From positions 1,798,001 through 1,862,000 of the forward strand of contig NC_077225.1 of assembly GCF_024763615.1 (NCBI RefSeq): 64,000 bases of DNA. Direction: 5' to 3'. Shown one piece after another: positions 44,401 to 56,744 of the stretch. Source of the DNA: Phlebotomus papatasi (lineage: Eukaryota > Arthropoda > Insecta > Diptera > Psychodidae). Position 1 is the stretch's first letter; each line of letters opens with the position of its first letter. The notes beneath the pieces were generated by a model. That model was not told the origin of the DNA. It did not search any database and worked only from the letters and a program-made list of their open reading frames with translations. Made by a program: the position numbers and the translations under genes.

Positions 44401-47368
44401 GTTTTTGTGCGCATAGGGGAAAGGTAGGTATTTTAGGTAGGGTTAGACACTCTCTGCTCACGCGAATCGTGAGCAGGGGGTGTCTATTTTTTTTAAGAAA
44501 GAACTATCAAAAAGAGATAGTTTTTTTTGCGCATAGGGGAAAGGTAGGTATTTTAGGTAGGGTTAGACACTCTCTGCTTACGCAAATCGTGAGCAGGGGG
44601 TGTCTATTTCTTTTTTAAAGAAAGAACTATCAAAAAGAGATAGTTTTTGTGCGCATAGGGGAAAGGTAGGTATTTTAGGTAGGGTTAGACACTCTCTTCT
44701 CACGCAAATCGTGAGCAGGGGGTGTCTATTTTTTTTTTAAGAAAGAACTATCAAAAAGAGATAGTTTTTGTGCGCATAGGGGAAAGGTAGGTATTTTAGG
44801 TAGGGTTAGACACTCTCTGGTCATGCAAATCGTGAGCAGGGGGTTTCTATTTTTTTTAAGAAAGAACTATAAAAAAGAGATAGTTTTTTTTGCGCATAGG
44901 GGAAAGGTAGGTAATTTAGGTAGGGTTAGACACTCTCTGCTTACGCAAATCGTGAGCAGGGGGTGTCTATTTCTTTTTTAAAGAAAGAACTATCAAAAAG
45001 AGATAGTTTTTGTGCGCATAGGGGAAAGGTAGGTAGTTTAGGTAGGGTTAGACACTCTCTGCTCACGCAAATCATGAGCAGGGGGTGTCTATTTTTTTTT
45101 AAAGAGAGAACTATCAAAAAGTGATAGTTTTTGTACGCATAGGGGAAAGGTAGGTATTTTAGGTAGGGTTAGACACTCTCTGCTCACGCAAATCGTGAGC
45201 AGGGGGTGTCTATTTTTTTAAGAAAGAACTATCAAAAAGAGATAGTTTTTGTGCGCATAGGGGAAAGGTAGGTATTTTAGGTAGGGTTATACACTCTCTG
45301 GTCATGCAAATCGTGAGCAGTGGGTGTCTATTTTTTTTTAAGAAAGAACTATCAAAAAGAGATAGTTTTTGTGCGCATAGGGGAAAGGTAGGTATTTTAG
45401 TTAGGGTTAGACACTCTCTGGTCATGCAAATCGTGAGCAGGGGGTGTCTATTTTTTTAAGAAAGAACTATCAAAAAGAGATAGTTTTTGTTTGCATAGGG
45501 GAAAGGTAGGTATTTTAGGTAGGGTTAGACACTCTCTGGTCATGCAAATCGTGAGCAGGGGGTGTCTATTTTTTTTTTTAAGAAAGAACTATCAAAAAGA
45601 GATAGTTTTTGTTTGCATAGGGGAAAGGTAGGTATTTTAGGTAGGGTTAGACACTCTCTGCTTACGCAAATCGTGAGCAGGGGGTGTCTATTTCTTTTTT
45701 AAAGAAAGAACTATCAAAAAGAGATAGTTTTTGTGCGCATAGGGGAAAGGTAGGTAGTTTAGGTAGGGTTAGACACTCTCTGCTCACGCAAATCATGAGC
45801 AGGGGGTGTCTATTTTTTTTTAAAGAGAGAACTATCAAAAAGTGATAGTTTTTGTACGCATAGGGGAAAGGTAGGTATTTTAGGTAGGGTTAGACACTCT
45901 CTGCTCACGCAAATCGTGAGCAGGGGGTGTCTATTTTTTTAAGAAAGAACTATCAAAAAGAGATAGTTTTTGTTTGCATAGGGGAAAGGTAGGTATTTTA
46001 GGTAGGGTTAGACACTCTCTGGTCATGCAAATCGTGAGCAGTGGGTGTCTATTTTTTTTTAAGAAAGAACTATCAAAAAGAGATAGTTTTTGTGCGCATA
46101 GGGGAAAGGTAGGTATTTTAGTTAGGGTTAGACACTCTCTGGTCATGCAAATCGTGAGCAGGGGGTGTCTATTTTTTTAAGAAAGAACTATCAAAAAGAG
46201 ATAGTTTTTGTTTGCATAGGGGAAAGGTAGGTATTTTAGGTAGGGTTAGACACTCTCTGGTCATGCAAATCGTGAGCAGGGGGTGTCTATTTTTTTTTTT
46301 AAGAAAGAACTATCAAAAAGAGATAGTTTTTGTTTGCATAGGGGAAAGGTAGGTATTTTAGGTAGGGTTAGACACTCTCTGGTCATGCAAATCGTGAGCA
46401 GGGGGTGTCTATTTTTTTTTTAAAGAAAGAACTATCAAAAAGAGATAGTTTTTGTTTGCATAGGGGAAAGGTAGGTATTTTAGGTAGGGTTAGACACTCT
46501 CTGGTCATGGAAATCGTGAGCAGGGGGTGTCTATTTTTTTTAAGAAATAACTATCAAAAAGTGATAGATTTTGTACGCATAGGGGAAAGGTAGGTATTTT
46601 AGGTAGGGTTAGACACTCTCTGCTCACGCAAATCGTGAGCAGGGGGTGTCTATATTTTTTAGGAAAGAACTATCAAAAAGAGATAGTTTTTGTGCGCATA
46701 GGGGAAAGGTAGGTAGTTTAGGTAGGGTTATACACTCTCTGCTCACGCAAATCATGAGCAGGGGGTGTCTATATTTTTTTAAAGAGAGAACTATCAAAAA
46801 GAGATAGTTTTTGTGCGCATAGGGGAAAGGTAGGTATTTTAGGTAGGGTTAGACACTCTCTGCTCACGCGAATCGAGAGCAGGGGGTGTCTATTTTTTTT
46901 AAGAAAGAACTATCAAAAAGAGATAGTTTTTTTTGCGCATAGGGGAAAGGTAGGTATTTTAGGTAGGGTTAGACACTCTCTGCTTACGCAAATCGTGAGC
47001 AGGGGGTGTCTATTTCTTTTTTAAAGAAAGAACTATCAAAAAGAGATAGTTTTTGTGCGCATAGGGGAAAGGTAGGTAGTTTAGGTAGGGTTATACACTC
47101 TCTGCTCACGCAAATCATGAGCAGGGGGTGTCTATTTTTTTTTAAAGAGAGAACTATCAAAAAGAGATAGTTTTTGTTTGCATAGGGGAAAGGTAGGTAT
47201 TTTAGGTAGGGTTAGACACTCTCTGCTCACGCGAATCGTGAGCAGGGGGTGTCTATTTTTTTTTTAAGAAAGAACTATCAAAAAGAGATAGTTTTTGTGC
47301 GCATAGGGGAAGGGTAGGTATTTTAGGTAGGGTTAGACACTCTCTGGTCATGCAAATCGTGAGCAGTA
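41464..47368. repeat. Satellite array, about 121-bp monomer, higher-order blocks
   Basis: About 49 tandem monomers (measured spacings of 121 bp at the start). Each contains AACTATC-aaaaaga-GATAGTT (7-bp stem) and a larger nested inverted repeat: TAGACAC, then CTGCTCACG, loop CAAAT, CGTGAGCAG, then GTGTCTA. Variants differ in the T-run length, in GCTCACG/GCTTACG/GGTCATG and in CGTGAG/CATGAG. The ordered series of variants repeats: the segment from 41,707 recurs at 44,238 (2,531 bp on), while a GGTTTCTA variant at 42,431 recurs 2,410 bp on, one monomer less. This is a higher-order organisation of about 20-21 monomers. ORFs here are by-products of a 363-bp (3 x 121) open phase. Confidence 0.93.
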
Positions 47369-48780
47369 GGGTGTTTCAAAAAAAAAAAGTCTTTTTGGCC
47401 CAGGCGGAAAAATGTTCTATATGATGAGACAATTAAATGCTTCTTAGACATGAAAAATATCGGACGTTGTTTAGAGGTGCTCCAAGGCCACTTTAGGTAC
47501 AGTGAAAATCACCAAAAATTCATAAATTCGGCCGGAATAAATTTCTCAACGACAAACTACTGAGAATTTTATCTCAATATTTTAGTGGAATATTGCTAAT
47601 TTAGTAGACAATGTTTTTGCAAAATTTCATTGAGATCGGATAAGAAATAGATTTTTAAAAAAACAATTGGTAAGTTCAAAACTTTAAGAAATAAGAATGT
47701 GCCAACTCACATATTCGCTAATAATTCATCTTCTAGTGATCAGAAGTTAATTAATGATAGCTCATTGGAAAGGTAATGAGTTGTACTACAATGTTTGTAA
47801 ACATACCAAGTTTGGAAAATCACCGCAAGGTGGCTCAAACATGAAATGTCAGTAAAATTTGCCAAAATTTTACCCTAGAGTTGGTAACTTGAAAATTCAT
47901 CTATAGAAAACTTAACAAAATATTGAAGTACTGTCTTTTGCTGATCGTAAAGGATACTTAGGATTACTTATTAACTATATGACCCCCCGTTCCGACCACT
48001 ATAAATGCATGATTTGTGTGATAGAGGCTTTTCCTACAAAAATACAAACACTCTAGCTTAGAGCAAAATTCACTGGAAATTGTCTAGAGCGCACTGAAAA
48101 TGTAATTCTATGGAAACTCTATCAAGTGGAATTCTTCAGGGGGCCACCTTGATTAGAATCAAGCGTCAATTTGATCTTTAACATCTACTTATTAAGCACA
48201 AAGGAAATTTCTTGAGGACATAGGACGTTCCAAACATTTTATTTTCTTTTTTTTCCTCACTTTTTAAATTGATCTAAAAAGTAACAAAAAATGTCCTAAT
48301 GTTTTCTTATGTTTTCAGACATAAGAAAAAGATTGGGCGCTGTTTAAAAGTGGTACAATGGATTTTAAATTGGTTAAAAATTAAGAAAAATAAGTACGAT
48401 TGTCAAGAAATCAATTTCTATACTGAAACTCAAATAAAATATTTAAGAAGTCTCTTTTTCTTCTTGTAAGGAACACATAGTACTGCATTTCGTTTGTCTA
48501 CGAACTCCTGCTCTGATTATATAAAAGGTCCCATTTCAGTGATAAAGGCATGGATAGAGTCACCGGAGTTACCTTAAATATAAAAATTGAAATCTGTGTT
48601 ATCCCTTTTAGAGAAATTTTGTTTTCCACTTTACTTCAAGATATTTAAAAAGAATGCCTTAATTTCTAATTCTTTTACAGTGCTATTACACAAGGCTTTC
48701 CACAATTTAACTTTACATTAAATTTTGAGCATTAAGATGTTACAATGATAATGATTTTACAATTTAATTGTTTTTACAAT

Positions 48781-50290
48781 GGCCTAAAACGCAAAATCCT
48801 TTCCTCCTAAGACCTGTCCTTGACAAATTTCTTTTAACCCCCAAAAGAAATCTTCATGTAAATTTTTTACGAAGCTTTTTTTTAATTTACCCAAGTGGCA
48901 AAATATTTTTCTTTTATTTTTCTTGACCCGGTCTTTACGTCGTCCTAAAACACAATGTCCTTTCATCCTAAGACATATAATAATGATAAATTTTTTCTAG
49001 CCCACCAAGACGTTTTCAAGTAAATTTTTTACGAAGTTTTGTTTTTAATTTACCAAAGAAGCAAAATCATTGTTTTTTTAAATTTTTTTTACCCTGTTTT
49101 TACATCGACCTAAATCACAAAATCTTTTCCTCCTAAGACCTGTCCTTGATATTTTTTTTTAGCCCCCAGAAGACGTTTTCATATAAATTTTTTACGAAGC
49201 TTTTTTTTTAATTTACCCAAGAAGCATCTTTGTTTTTTTACCCTGATTTTACATCGACCTAAACCACAAAATCTTTTCCTCCTAAGACCTGTCCTTGATA
49301 TTTTTTTTAGCCCCCAGAAGACGTTTTCACGTAAATTTTTCACGAAGCTTTTTTCTTTAATTTACCCAAGTAGCCAAATATTTTTTTAATTGACCCTGTC
49401 TTTACGTCGACCTAAAACAAAACACAAAATTCTTTCCTCGTAAGATCTGTCCTTGATAATTTTTTTTAGCCCCCAGAAGACGTTTTCACGTAAATTTTTT
49501 ACGAAGCTTTTTTTAATTTACCCAAGAAGCAAAATCTTTGTTTTTTTTAACCCTGTTTTTACATCGACCTAAACCACAAAATCTTTTCCTCCTAAGACCT
49601 GTCCTTGATATTTTTTTTAGCCCCCAGAAGACGTTTTCACGTAAATTTTTCACGAAGCTTTTTTCTTTATTTTACACAAGTAGCAAATTTTTTTTTAATT
49701 GACCCTGTCTTTACGTCGACCTGAAACAAAACACAAAATTCTTTCCTCGTAAGACCTGTCCTTAATTTTTTTTTTTCAGCCCCCAGAAGACGTTTTCACG
49801 TAAATTTTTTACGAAGCTTTTTTTTTAATTTACCCAAGAAGGAAAATCTTTGTTTTTTTACCCAATTTTTACATCGACCTAAACCACAAAATTCTTTCCT
49901 CGTAAGACCTGTCCTTGATATTTTTTTTATCCCCCAGAAGACGTTTTCACGTACATTTTTTACGAAGCTTTTTTTTTATTTAGTCAAGTAGCAAAATCTT
50001 TTTTTTTTTTAATTTTTTTTACCCTTTTTTTACATCGACCTAAACCACAAAATTCTTTCCTCCTAAGACCTGTCCTTGACAAATTTCTTTTAACCACCAA
50101 AAGACTTCTTCATGTAAATTTTTCACGAAGCTTTTTTTTTAATTTACCCAAGTGGTAAAATCTTTTTTTTTTAATTTTTTTGACCTTGTTTTTACATCGA
50201 CCTAAAACACAAAATCCTTTCCTCCTAAGACATGTCCTTGACAAATTTCTTTAAATCCCCAAAAAACATTTTCACATAAATTTTTCACTT
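48781..50290 (+). repeat. Tandem array of about 155-bp units, left arm
   Basis: About ten copies of a unit containing TTTCCTC(C/G)TAAGACCTGTCCTTGA, AGACGTTTTCACGTAAATTTT, ACGAAGCTTTTTT and AATTTACCCAAG. Spacing between matching landmarks is roughly 150-165 bp. Short ORFs here are repeat artefacts. Confidence 0.88.
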
Positions 50291-50589
50291 AAATCATTTT
50301 ATCCCATTTAATGGACAATATAATGGAGATATCAACTTGGAATATTCTGAGTTCCCCCCATAAGTCGATCCAGTAACTTCAGTTTCATCCCAATGTCTAT
50401 TCTTCCCCTCTAGAGATCACTATTTTGGACATATCTTCAGATCGAAACCATCGATCCTTTTCATTTTTGGATATGTTTTAGATATAGCTAAGGCGAAAAT
50501 TTTGTCCTCAGACACCAATATCGTTCAGAAAATACTATTTGGAATGTAGGAGATAAGCTTTTAAACTTTTACAGCAGTGAATTTCAGCA

Positions 50590-51104
50590 TAAAAAATTTA
50601 ACCAAATAAACGGGAGGCAGAGCGTCCCAGGCTTGGCGAACCGCTCGAACACCAGAGAAAAATCTTTGCCTTTATGCATTTTCGAAATTCTTCTGGTGCA
50701 TATAAAATTATTGACGAATTTAATTTGTCTATAAATCACCACAAAACCGTCTTGAAGTTGAAAATTGTTCATGAAGAGGGTTTCAAAATTCAAGTTTTAA
50801 GTAATTAATTGACCAAATCGGGTGAAAATTAGGCCTTTGACCTTTGAAAACTGACACTGACGATTTTTTCGGTAAAAGGTGTCAAAGGACGAAATCTTCA
50901 ACTGGACTACCTCTAAAACATTTCCAAAAATGAGCGAAATCGCCAAGGCCAATTGTTTTCAAAGTCAAAAACATGTTTTTGGAGGGGATAAAGGAGTGGG
51001 GGTAATTTTGGTAAATCAGTTCGATAGAAAATGTTGACTCGTGGGGGTGGGGTCAGCGAAGGTGAGAAGTCAATATCTCTTACCGTTTGGTAACCAGGAT
51101 CGAG
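50590..51104. repeat. Dispersed repeat copy inside the fold-back centre
   Basis: This corresponds to 62,430-63,390, with shared phrases such as 'tataaaattattgacgaatttaatttgt', 'gaccaaatcggg(a)tgaaaatt', 'acatttccaaaaatgagcgaaat' and 'ttaccgtttgg'. The same family includes 1-240. Confidence 0.7.
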
Positions 51105-51491
51105 ATATCGTCGGTTCCGAAGAAGACTATTGTAAGTCCAAAATGTAAACTTTACAGGAGAAAGGTTTGAAGTTTGACAGCTAAAATTTATTTTCATTAA
51201 TTTCACTGCAATTAGTATACTTTCAGCTTTTGAAACTATTTTATCATACTTACGCATTGAATATCTCCTAGTTAACACTACTTTTAAATTAATTATAGCA
51301 AAATTGTGGGCAAAAAACTCAATAATTGGGCTCGCTGATTTTAAGTTCTTTTCTTGTAACTTTTGCAGGAATATCTTAATCAACATAAAATTTTGTGGGG
51401 TTATAGATCTAAGGTTTCTGCATCCAATAATACCATCTTTTTATACTATTGTAAGTAGACTTACAATAGTATTCTTCGGAACCGACGATAT
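51105..51491. mobile_element. 387-bp MITE with 33-bp terminal inverted repeats
   Basis: The left end ATATCGTCGGTTCCGAAGAA... is matched inversely by ...TTCTTCGGAACCGACGATAT at the right, with one or two mismatches. It interrupts the dispersed repeat copy, whose text ('acacgatt..taaaactgttctttcttg') resumes on the right and is uninterrupted near 63,400. Confidence 0.82.
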
Positions 51492-52540
51492 GTTGATAAA
51501 ACACGATTGTTAAAACTGTTCTTTCTTGACGTTTGAGCAGTTAAAATTGATCGAACGTGTGTAAAACTTCAAGATCTATCAGAAAAAACTACATTTCTAC
51601 ATTTCGTCTAAATCAGTTAAAAATACATACGGAATTTTTTCATTGGCCTTGAAAATTCCAAGTCGTATAATACAATGACAAAAAATGAAACTAATTTTCA
51701 AGCGCTCTTGCAGCAAAAAGAGAACAAATAAAAAAAAACATTGAAAAAATTGAATTGAAATAATTATTTTTATTTATTTATTTTATTTTATTCTGTATTA
51801 CTTTATTACTCTTACCAGGACCGAATTCGCGTGGGTACCCAAGGATCTCTGGCACCAGATCTCCATATCTAATGTTTTATAAAAGCATGTAAATTTTGGT
51901 GTTTTTTTTAATCCAATGATGTCTCATTGAATTATCACACCTTCTTCCTAATTCCCCCAATTAGGGACATGATAAACCCACGGTTTTGAACGGATTTCTA
52001 ACACTTCCTATCAAAATCTGGTAAGCTTTCAGATGTCTGACCCATTTTCCTGAGATTTGTCTTCAAAATTCCCCAGTATTTCTTAATCTTCTAGAGTGTA
52101 GGACGGGTTAAATATGTTTCCCATAGCCTTGAAACCTTTGAAAAGATGAACGTTAAGTTTCCGCAACCTTGTTTTAGCATTTTGACGCTGTTTTTCGGTC
52201 CAATGGGAACAGCCTGAAGTTTGAAGGTTATTAAATCATTCCTCCTCTTGATTTTATGAACGAAGCTCCAATGTATTCTCATTTATTTGCCAACATTTTA
52301 CAAGAAAAGATCGAATTGCTTCTCAAAAACCTCTTGCACTTTCTGTTACATCCTCTTGTCCTGAATATTAGAGGTTCGGCCACTTAGTCCTGACTTCTCA
52401 GCAACAGTCATAAAATTCTTGAATAATCTTATTATAATCTTTCAGATAGTGGTATGACACACCTTCCGGTTAATTTCTCGATTTCAGCATTACTTACATT
52501 TGGACTCTTAAGATATCTGTCAAATTTCAATTCTCGCAAG
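51492..52540. other. Fold-back centre, no gene
   Basis: AT-rich sequence. A short continuation of the dispersed repeat runs to about 51,570. No convincing ORF, RNA gene or internal repeat was seen. Confidence 0.5.
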
Positions 52541-54460
52541 GAAAGGATTTTGCGTTTTAGGACGATTCAAAAGCAGGATAAAAAAAATATTTTGCTTCTT
52601 GGGTAAATTAAAAAAAAAGCTTCGTGAAAAATTCACGTGAAAACATCTTCTGGTGGCTAAAAAAATATCAAGGACAGGTCTTTAGAGGAAACGATTTTGT
52701 GGTTTAGGTCGATGTAAAAATAGGGTAAAAAAACAAAGATTTTGCTTCTTGGGTAAATTAAAAAAAAAGCTTCGTGAAAAATTTACGTGAAAACGTCTTT
52801 TGGGGGCTAAAAAAAATATCAAGGACAGGTCTTAGGAGGAAAAGATTTTGTGGTTTAGGTCTATGTAAAAACAGGATTAAAAAACAAAGCTTTTCCTTCT
52901 TGGGTAAATTAAAAAAAAAGCTTCTAAAAAATTTACGTGAAAACGTCTTCTGGGGGCTGAAAAAAAATATCAAGGACAGGTCTTACGAGGAAAGAATTTT
53001 GTGTTTTAGGTCTATGTAAAAACAGGGTTAAGAAAACAAAGATTTTCCTTCTTGGGTAAATTAAAAAAAAAAAAGCTTCCTGAAAAATTTACGTGACAAC
53101 GTCTTCTGGGGGCTAAAAAAAATATCAAGGACAGGTCTTAGGAGGAAAAGATTTTGTGTTTTAGGTCTATGTAAAAACAGGGTTAAGAAAACAAAGATTT
53201 TGCTTCTTGGGTAAATTGAAAAAAAAAGCTTCGTAAAAAATTTATATGAAAACGTCTAATGGGCGCTAAAAAAAATTATCAAGGACAGGTCTTACGAGGA
53301 AAGAATTTTGTGTTTTGTCTTAGGTCGACGTAAAGACAGGGTTAAAAAAACAAAGATTTTGCTTCTTGGGTAAATTAAGAAAAAAGCTTCGTAAAAAATT
53401 TACGTGAAAACGTCTTCTGGGGGCTAAAAAAAATATCAAGGACAGGTCTTAGGAGGAAAAGATTTTGTGATTTAGGTCGATGTAAAAACAGGGTAAAAAA
53501 AATTTAAAAAAAAACAAAGATTTTGCTTCTTGGGTAAATTAAAAAAAAAAAGGTTCGTAAAAAATTTACGTGAAAACGTCTTCTTGGGGCTAAAAAAATA
53601 TCAAGGACAGGTCTTAGGAGGAAAAGATTTTGTGATTTAGGTCGATGTAAAAACAGGGTAAAAAAAATTTAGAAAAAAAACAAAGATTTTGCTTCTTGGG
53701 TAAATTAAAAAAAGCTTCGTAAAAAATTTACGTGAAAACGTCTTCTGGGGGCTAAAAAAAAATATCAAGGACAGGTCTTAGGAGGAAAAGATTTTGTGGT
53801 TTAGGTCGATGTAAAAACAGGGTAAAAAGACAAAGATTTTGCTTCTTGGGTAAATTAAAAAAAGCTTCGTAAAAAATTTATATGAAAACGTCTTCTGGGG
53901 GCTAAAAAAAATTATCAAGGACAGGTCTTACGAGGAAAGAATTTTGTGTTTTGTTTTAGGTCGACGTAAAGACAGGGTCAATTAAAAAAATATTTGGCTA
54001 CTTGGGTAAATTAAAAAAAAAGCTTCGTAAAAAATTTATATGAAAACGTCTTCTGGGGGCTAAAAAAAAATATCAAGGACAGGTCTTAGGAGGAAAAGAT
54101 TTTGTGATTTAGGTCGATGTAAAAACAGGGTAAAAAAAATTAAAAAAAAACAAAGATTTTGCTTCTTTGGTAAATTAAAAACAAAACTTCGTAAAAAATT
54201 TACTTGAAAACGTCTTGGGGGGCTAGAAAAAATTTATCATTATTATATGTCTTAGGATGAAAGGACATTGTGTTTTAAGACGATGTAAAGACCGGGTCAA
54301 GAAAAATAAAAGAAAAATATTTTGCCACTTGGGTAAATTAAAAAAAAGCTTCGTAAAAAATTTACATGAAGATTTCTTTTGGGGGTTAAAAGAAATTTGT
54401 CAAGGACAGGTCTTAGGAGGAAAGGATTTTGCGTTTTAGGCCATTGTAAAAACAATTAAA
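52541..54460 (-). repeat. Tandem array of about 155-bp units, right arm (inverted)
   Basis: About twelve copies of the same unit as in 48,781-50,290, in the opposite orientation (TCAAGGACAGGTCTTA.GAGGAAA, CTTGGGTAAATT, AAGCTTCGTAAAAAATTTACGTGAAAACGTCT). The two arms thus differ in copy number. Confidence 0.88.
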
Positions 54461-55632
54461 TTGTAAAATCATTATCATTGTAACATCTTAATGCTCAAAA
54501 TTTAATGTAAAGTTAAATTGTGGAAAGCCTTGTGTAATAGCACTGTAAAAGAATTAGAAATTAAGGCATTCTTTTTAAATATCTTGAAGTAAAGTGGAAA
54601 GACAGATTTAAAATCCACAATTTAAAATCCATTGTACTACTTTTAAACAGCGCCCAATCTTTTTCTTATGTCTGAAAACATAAGAAAACATTAGGACATT
54701 TTTTGTTACTTTTTAGATCAATTTAAAAAGTGAGGAAAAAAAAGAAAATAAAATGTTTGGAACGCGTCCTATGTCCTCAAGAAATTTCCTTTGTGCTTAA
54801 TAAGTAGATGTTAAAGATCAAATTGACGCTTGATTCTAATCAAGGTGGCCCCCTGAAGAATTCCACTTGATAGAGTTTCCATAGAATTACATTTTCAGTG
54901 CGCTCTAGACAATTTCCAGTGAATTTTGCTCTAAGGTAGAGTGTTTGTATTTTTGTAGGAAAAGCCTCTATCACACAAATCATGCATTTATAGTGGTCGG
55001 AACGGGGGGTCATATAGTTAATAAGTAATCCTAAGTATCCTTTACGATCAGCAAAAGACAGTACTTCAATATTTTGTTAAGTTTTCTATAGATGAATTTT
55101 CAAGTTACCAACTCTAGGGTAAAATTTTGGCAAATTTTACTGACATTTCATGTTTGAGCCACCTTGCGGTGATTTTCCAAACTTGGTATGTTTACAAACA
55201 TTATAGTACAACTCATTACCTTTCCAATGATCTATCATTAATTAACTTCTGATCACTAGAAGATGAATTATTAGCGAATATGTGAGTTGGCACATTCTTA
55301 TTTCTTAAAGTTTTGAACTTACCAATTGTTTTTTTAAAAATCTATTTCTTATCCGATCTCAATGAAATTTTGCAAAAACATTGTCTACTAAATTAGCAAT
55401 ATTCCACTAAAATATTGAGATAAAATTCTCAGTAGTTTGTCGTTGAGAAATTTATTCCGGCCGAATTTATGAATTTTTGGTGATTTTCACTGTACCTAAA
55501 GTGGCCTTGGAGCACCTCTAAACAACGTCCGATATTTTTCATGTCTAAGAAGCATTTAATTGTCTCATCATATAGAACATTTTTCCGCCTGGGCCAAAAA
55601 GATCTAAAAAAAATTTTTTATTTTGACACACG

Positions 55633-56066
55633 CTATTATATAGTCTAGATGATCCATCATTTTTGACATTTTTGACTTTCGTCCGCCATCTTGGTTTTTC
55701 ACATACATATATATTTTTTAAATTTTTTTTACACATTTTCTCCAATAACTTTTGAACCACTGGGCCGATTTTGCTCAAATTTGGACACAAGATCCATTGA
55801 GCATATGCGCAACTTTTAAAATATTCACCATGAAGCATATGCATCATGCATATGCTGCATTGTCAAAAAATTAAGGGAAACGACTTTTATTCACCTTTTG
55901 CATCATTTGCATACTTCTAGAACGTGCTGCATGTGCATGCAGCATATGCTGCATGCCCCAAAATGTCACGAAAATTGCTTTTCTGCCTCAATCACGTCAT
56001 TTTCATGCATATGCAGCATACATCAGTAAGTGCAAAACAATCAACACTGATCACACATTCAAACTG
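55633..56066. other. Non-coding, rich in GCATATGC/TGCATGC motifs
   Basis: From 55,800 to 56,030 the motifs TGCATGC, GCATATGC and CTGCAT recur. A 22-bp perfect palindrome lies at 55,935-55,956 (GCATGCAGCAT followed by its inverse). No gene is seen. Confidence 0.6.
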
Positions 56067-56071
56067 CGAGG

Positions 56072-56135
56072 CGCTTGGCGTAGGCGTAGGCGTAGGCGCA
56101 GCCGAAGCCGGAGCCGAAGCCGGAGCCAACGCCGA
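56072..56135. repeat. GC-rich minisatellite (GGCGTA and GCCGAAGCCGGA units)
   Basis: Three GGCGTA copies are followed by two GCCGAAGCCGGA copies. Arg/Ser or Ala/Gly-rich ORFs across it are artefacts of the hexamer repeat. Confidence 0.85.
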
Positions 56136-56284
56136 GCAAACATTACAATCTGTGATCGCAACGTAAGCACAGCAAAAAATACAAGCGTCCCAAAAACTCA
56201 AGCGTCCCTCAGACGCCAGCAAAACGAAAAGCATACACATCATCAAACAAAAACAACAAAAGCTACAAAAATACCTCACCATTA

Positions 56285-56472
56285 TATAGCTTGATTCCTA
56301 TATAATACATTTGCCAAATAATACCCATAAGTACTACCATGCCCCATTCATATAGCTTGATTTCTATATAATACATTTGACAACTAATACACATAAGTAC
56401 TACCATGCCCCATTCATATAGCTTGATTTCTATATAATACATTTGCCAACTAATACCCATAAGTACTACCAT
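56285..56472. repeat. 66-bp tandem repeat, three copies
   Basis: Units begin TATAGCTTGATT at 56,285, 56,351 and 56,417 and end with AAGTACTACCATGCCCCATTCA. Confidence 0.88.
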
Positions 56473-56744
56473 GCTTGCAGAGGCAAAGGAAAATTCTCTG
56501 TATTTTAAAATATTATTGCTTTCGCTTGCAGAGGCAAAGGGAAATTCTCTGTATTTTAAAATATTATTGTTTTCGCTTGCAAAGGTAAAGCAAAATTCTC
56601 TGTGTTTTAAAATATTATTCCTTTCGCTTGCAGAGGCAAAGGGAAATTCTCTGTGTTTTAAAATATTATTGCTTTCGCTTGCAGAGGTAAAGGGAAATTC
56701 TCTGTGTTTTAAAATATTATTGCTTTCGCTTGCAGAGGCAATTG
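56473..56744. repeat. 51-bp tandem repeat, five copies
   Basis: Units begin GCTTGCAGAGGCAAAG at 56,473, 56,524, 56,575, 56,626 and 56,677. Because 51 is divisible by three, a repetitive ORF is open through them; I do not regard it as a gene. The array joins the 28S fragments at a shared GGAAATTC. Confidence 0.88.

Larger units (their letters stand above)
47369..55632. mobile_element. Giant fold-back element, 8.2 kb, arms of about 3 kb
   Basis: The left end GGGTGTTTCAAAAAAA...TCTTTTTGGCCCAGGCGG is mirrored at the right by CCGCCTGGGCCAAAAAGA...TTTTGACACACG. The outer arms (47,391-48,780 and about 54,440-55,604) are close inverse copies, except that about 230 bp at roughly 48,365-48,600 is missing from the right arm. 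The inner arms are tandem arrays in opposite orientation. The 2.2-kb centre is unique sequence with older repeats. There is no transposase ORF. The architecture resembles Drosophila FB elements (long inverted repeats containing tandem repeats), but I do not recognise the family. Confidence 0.85.

Noticed and set aside
41685..46593. Many 60-126 codon ORFs in the satellite (for example 41,707-42,087 and 44,238-44,618)
   Set aside because: Three 121-bp monomers make a multiple of three, so open phases recur on both strands; they are repeat artefacts, not a gene family or CRISPR array.
41464..47368. CRISPR array
   Set aside because: Repeats are contiguous without unique spacers, and the setting is eukaryotic.
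50913..51386. 157-codon minus-strand ORF
   Set aside because: It runs across the junction of a dispersed repeat and a MITE, so it cannot be one gene.
55924..56294. Arg/Ser-rich and Ala/Gly-rich ORFs on both strands
   Set aside because: They come from the GC-rich hexamer repeat and have no start context or conserved features.
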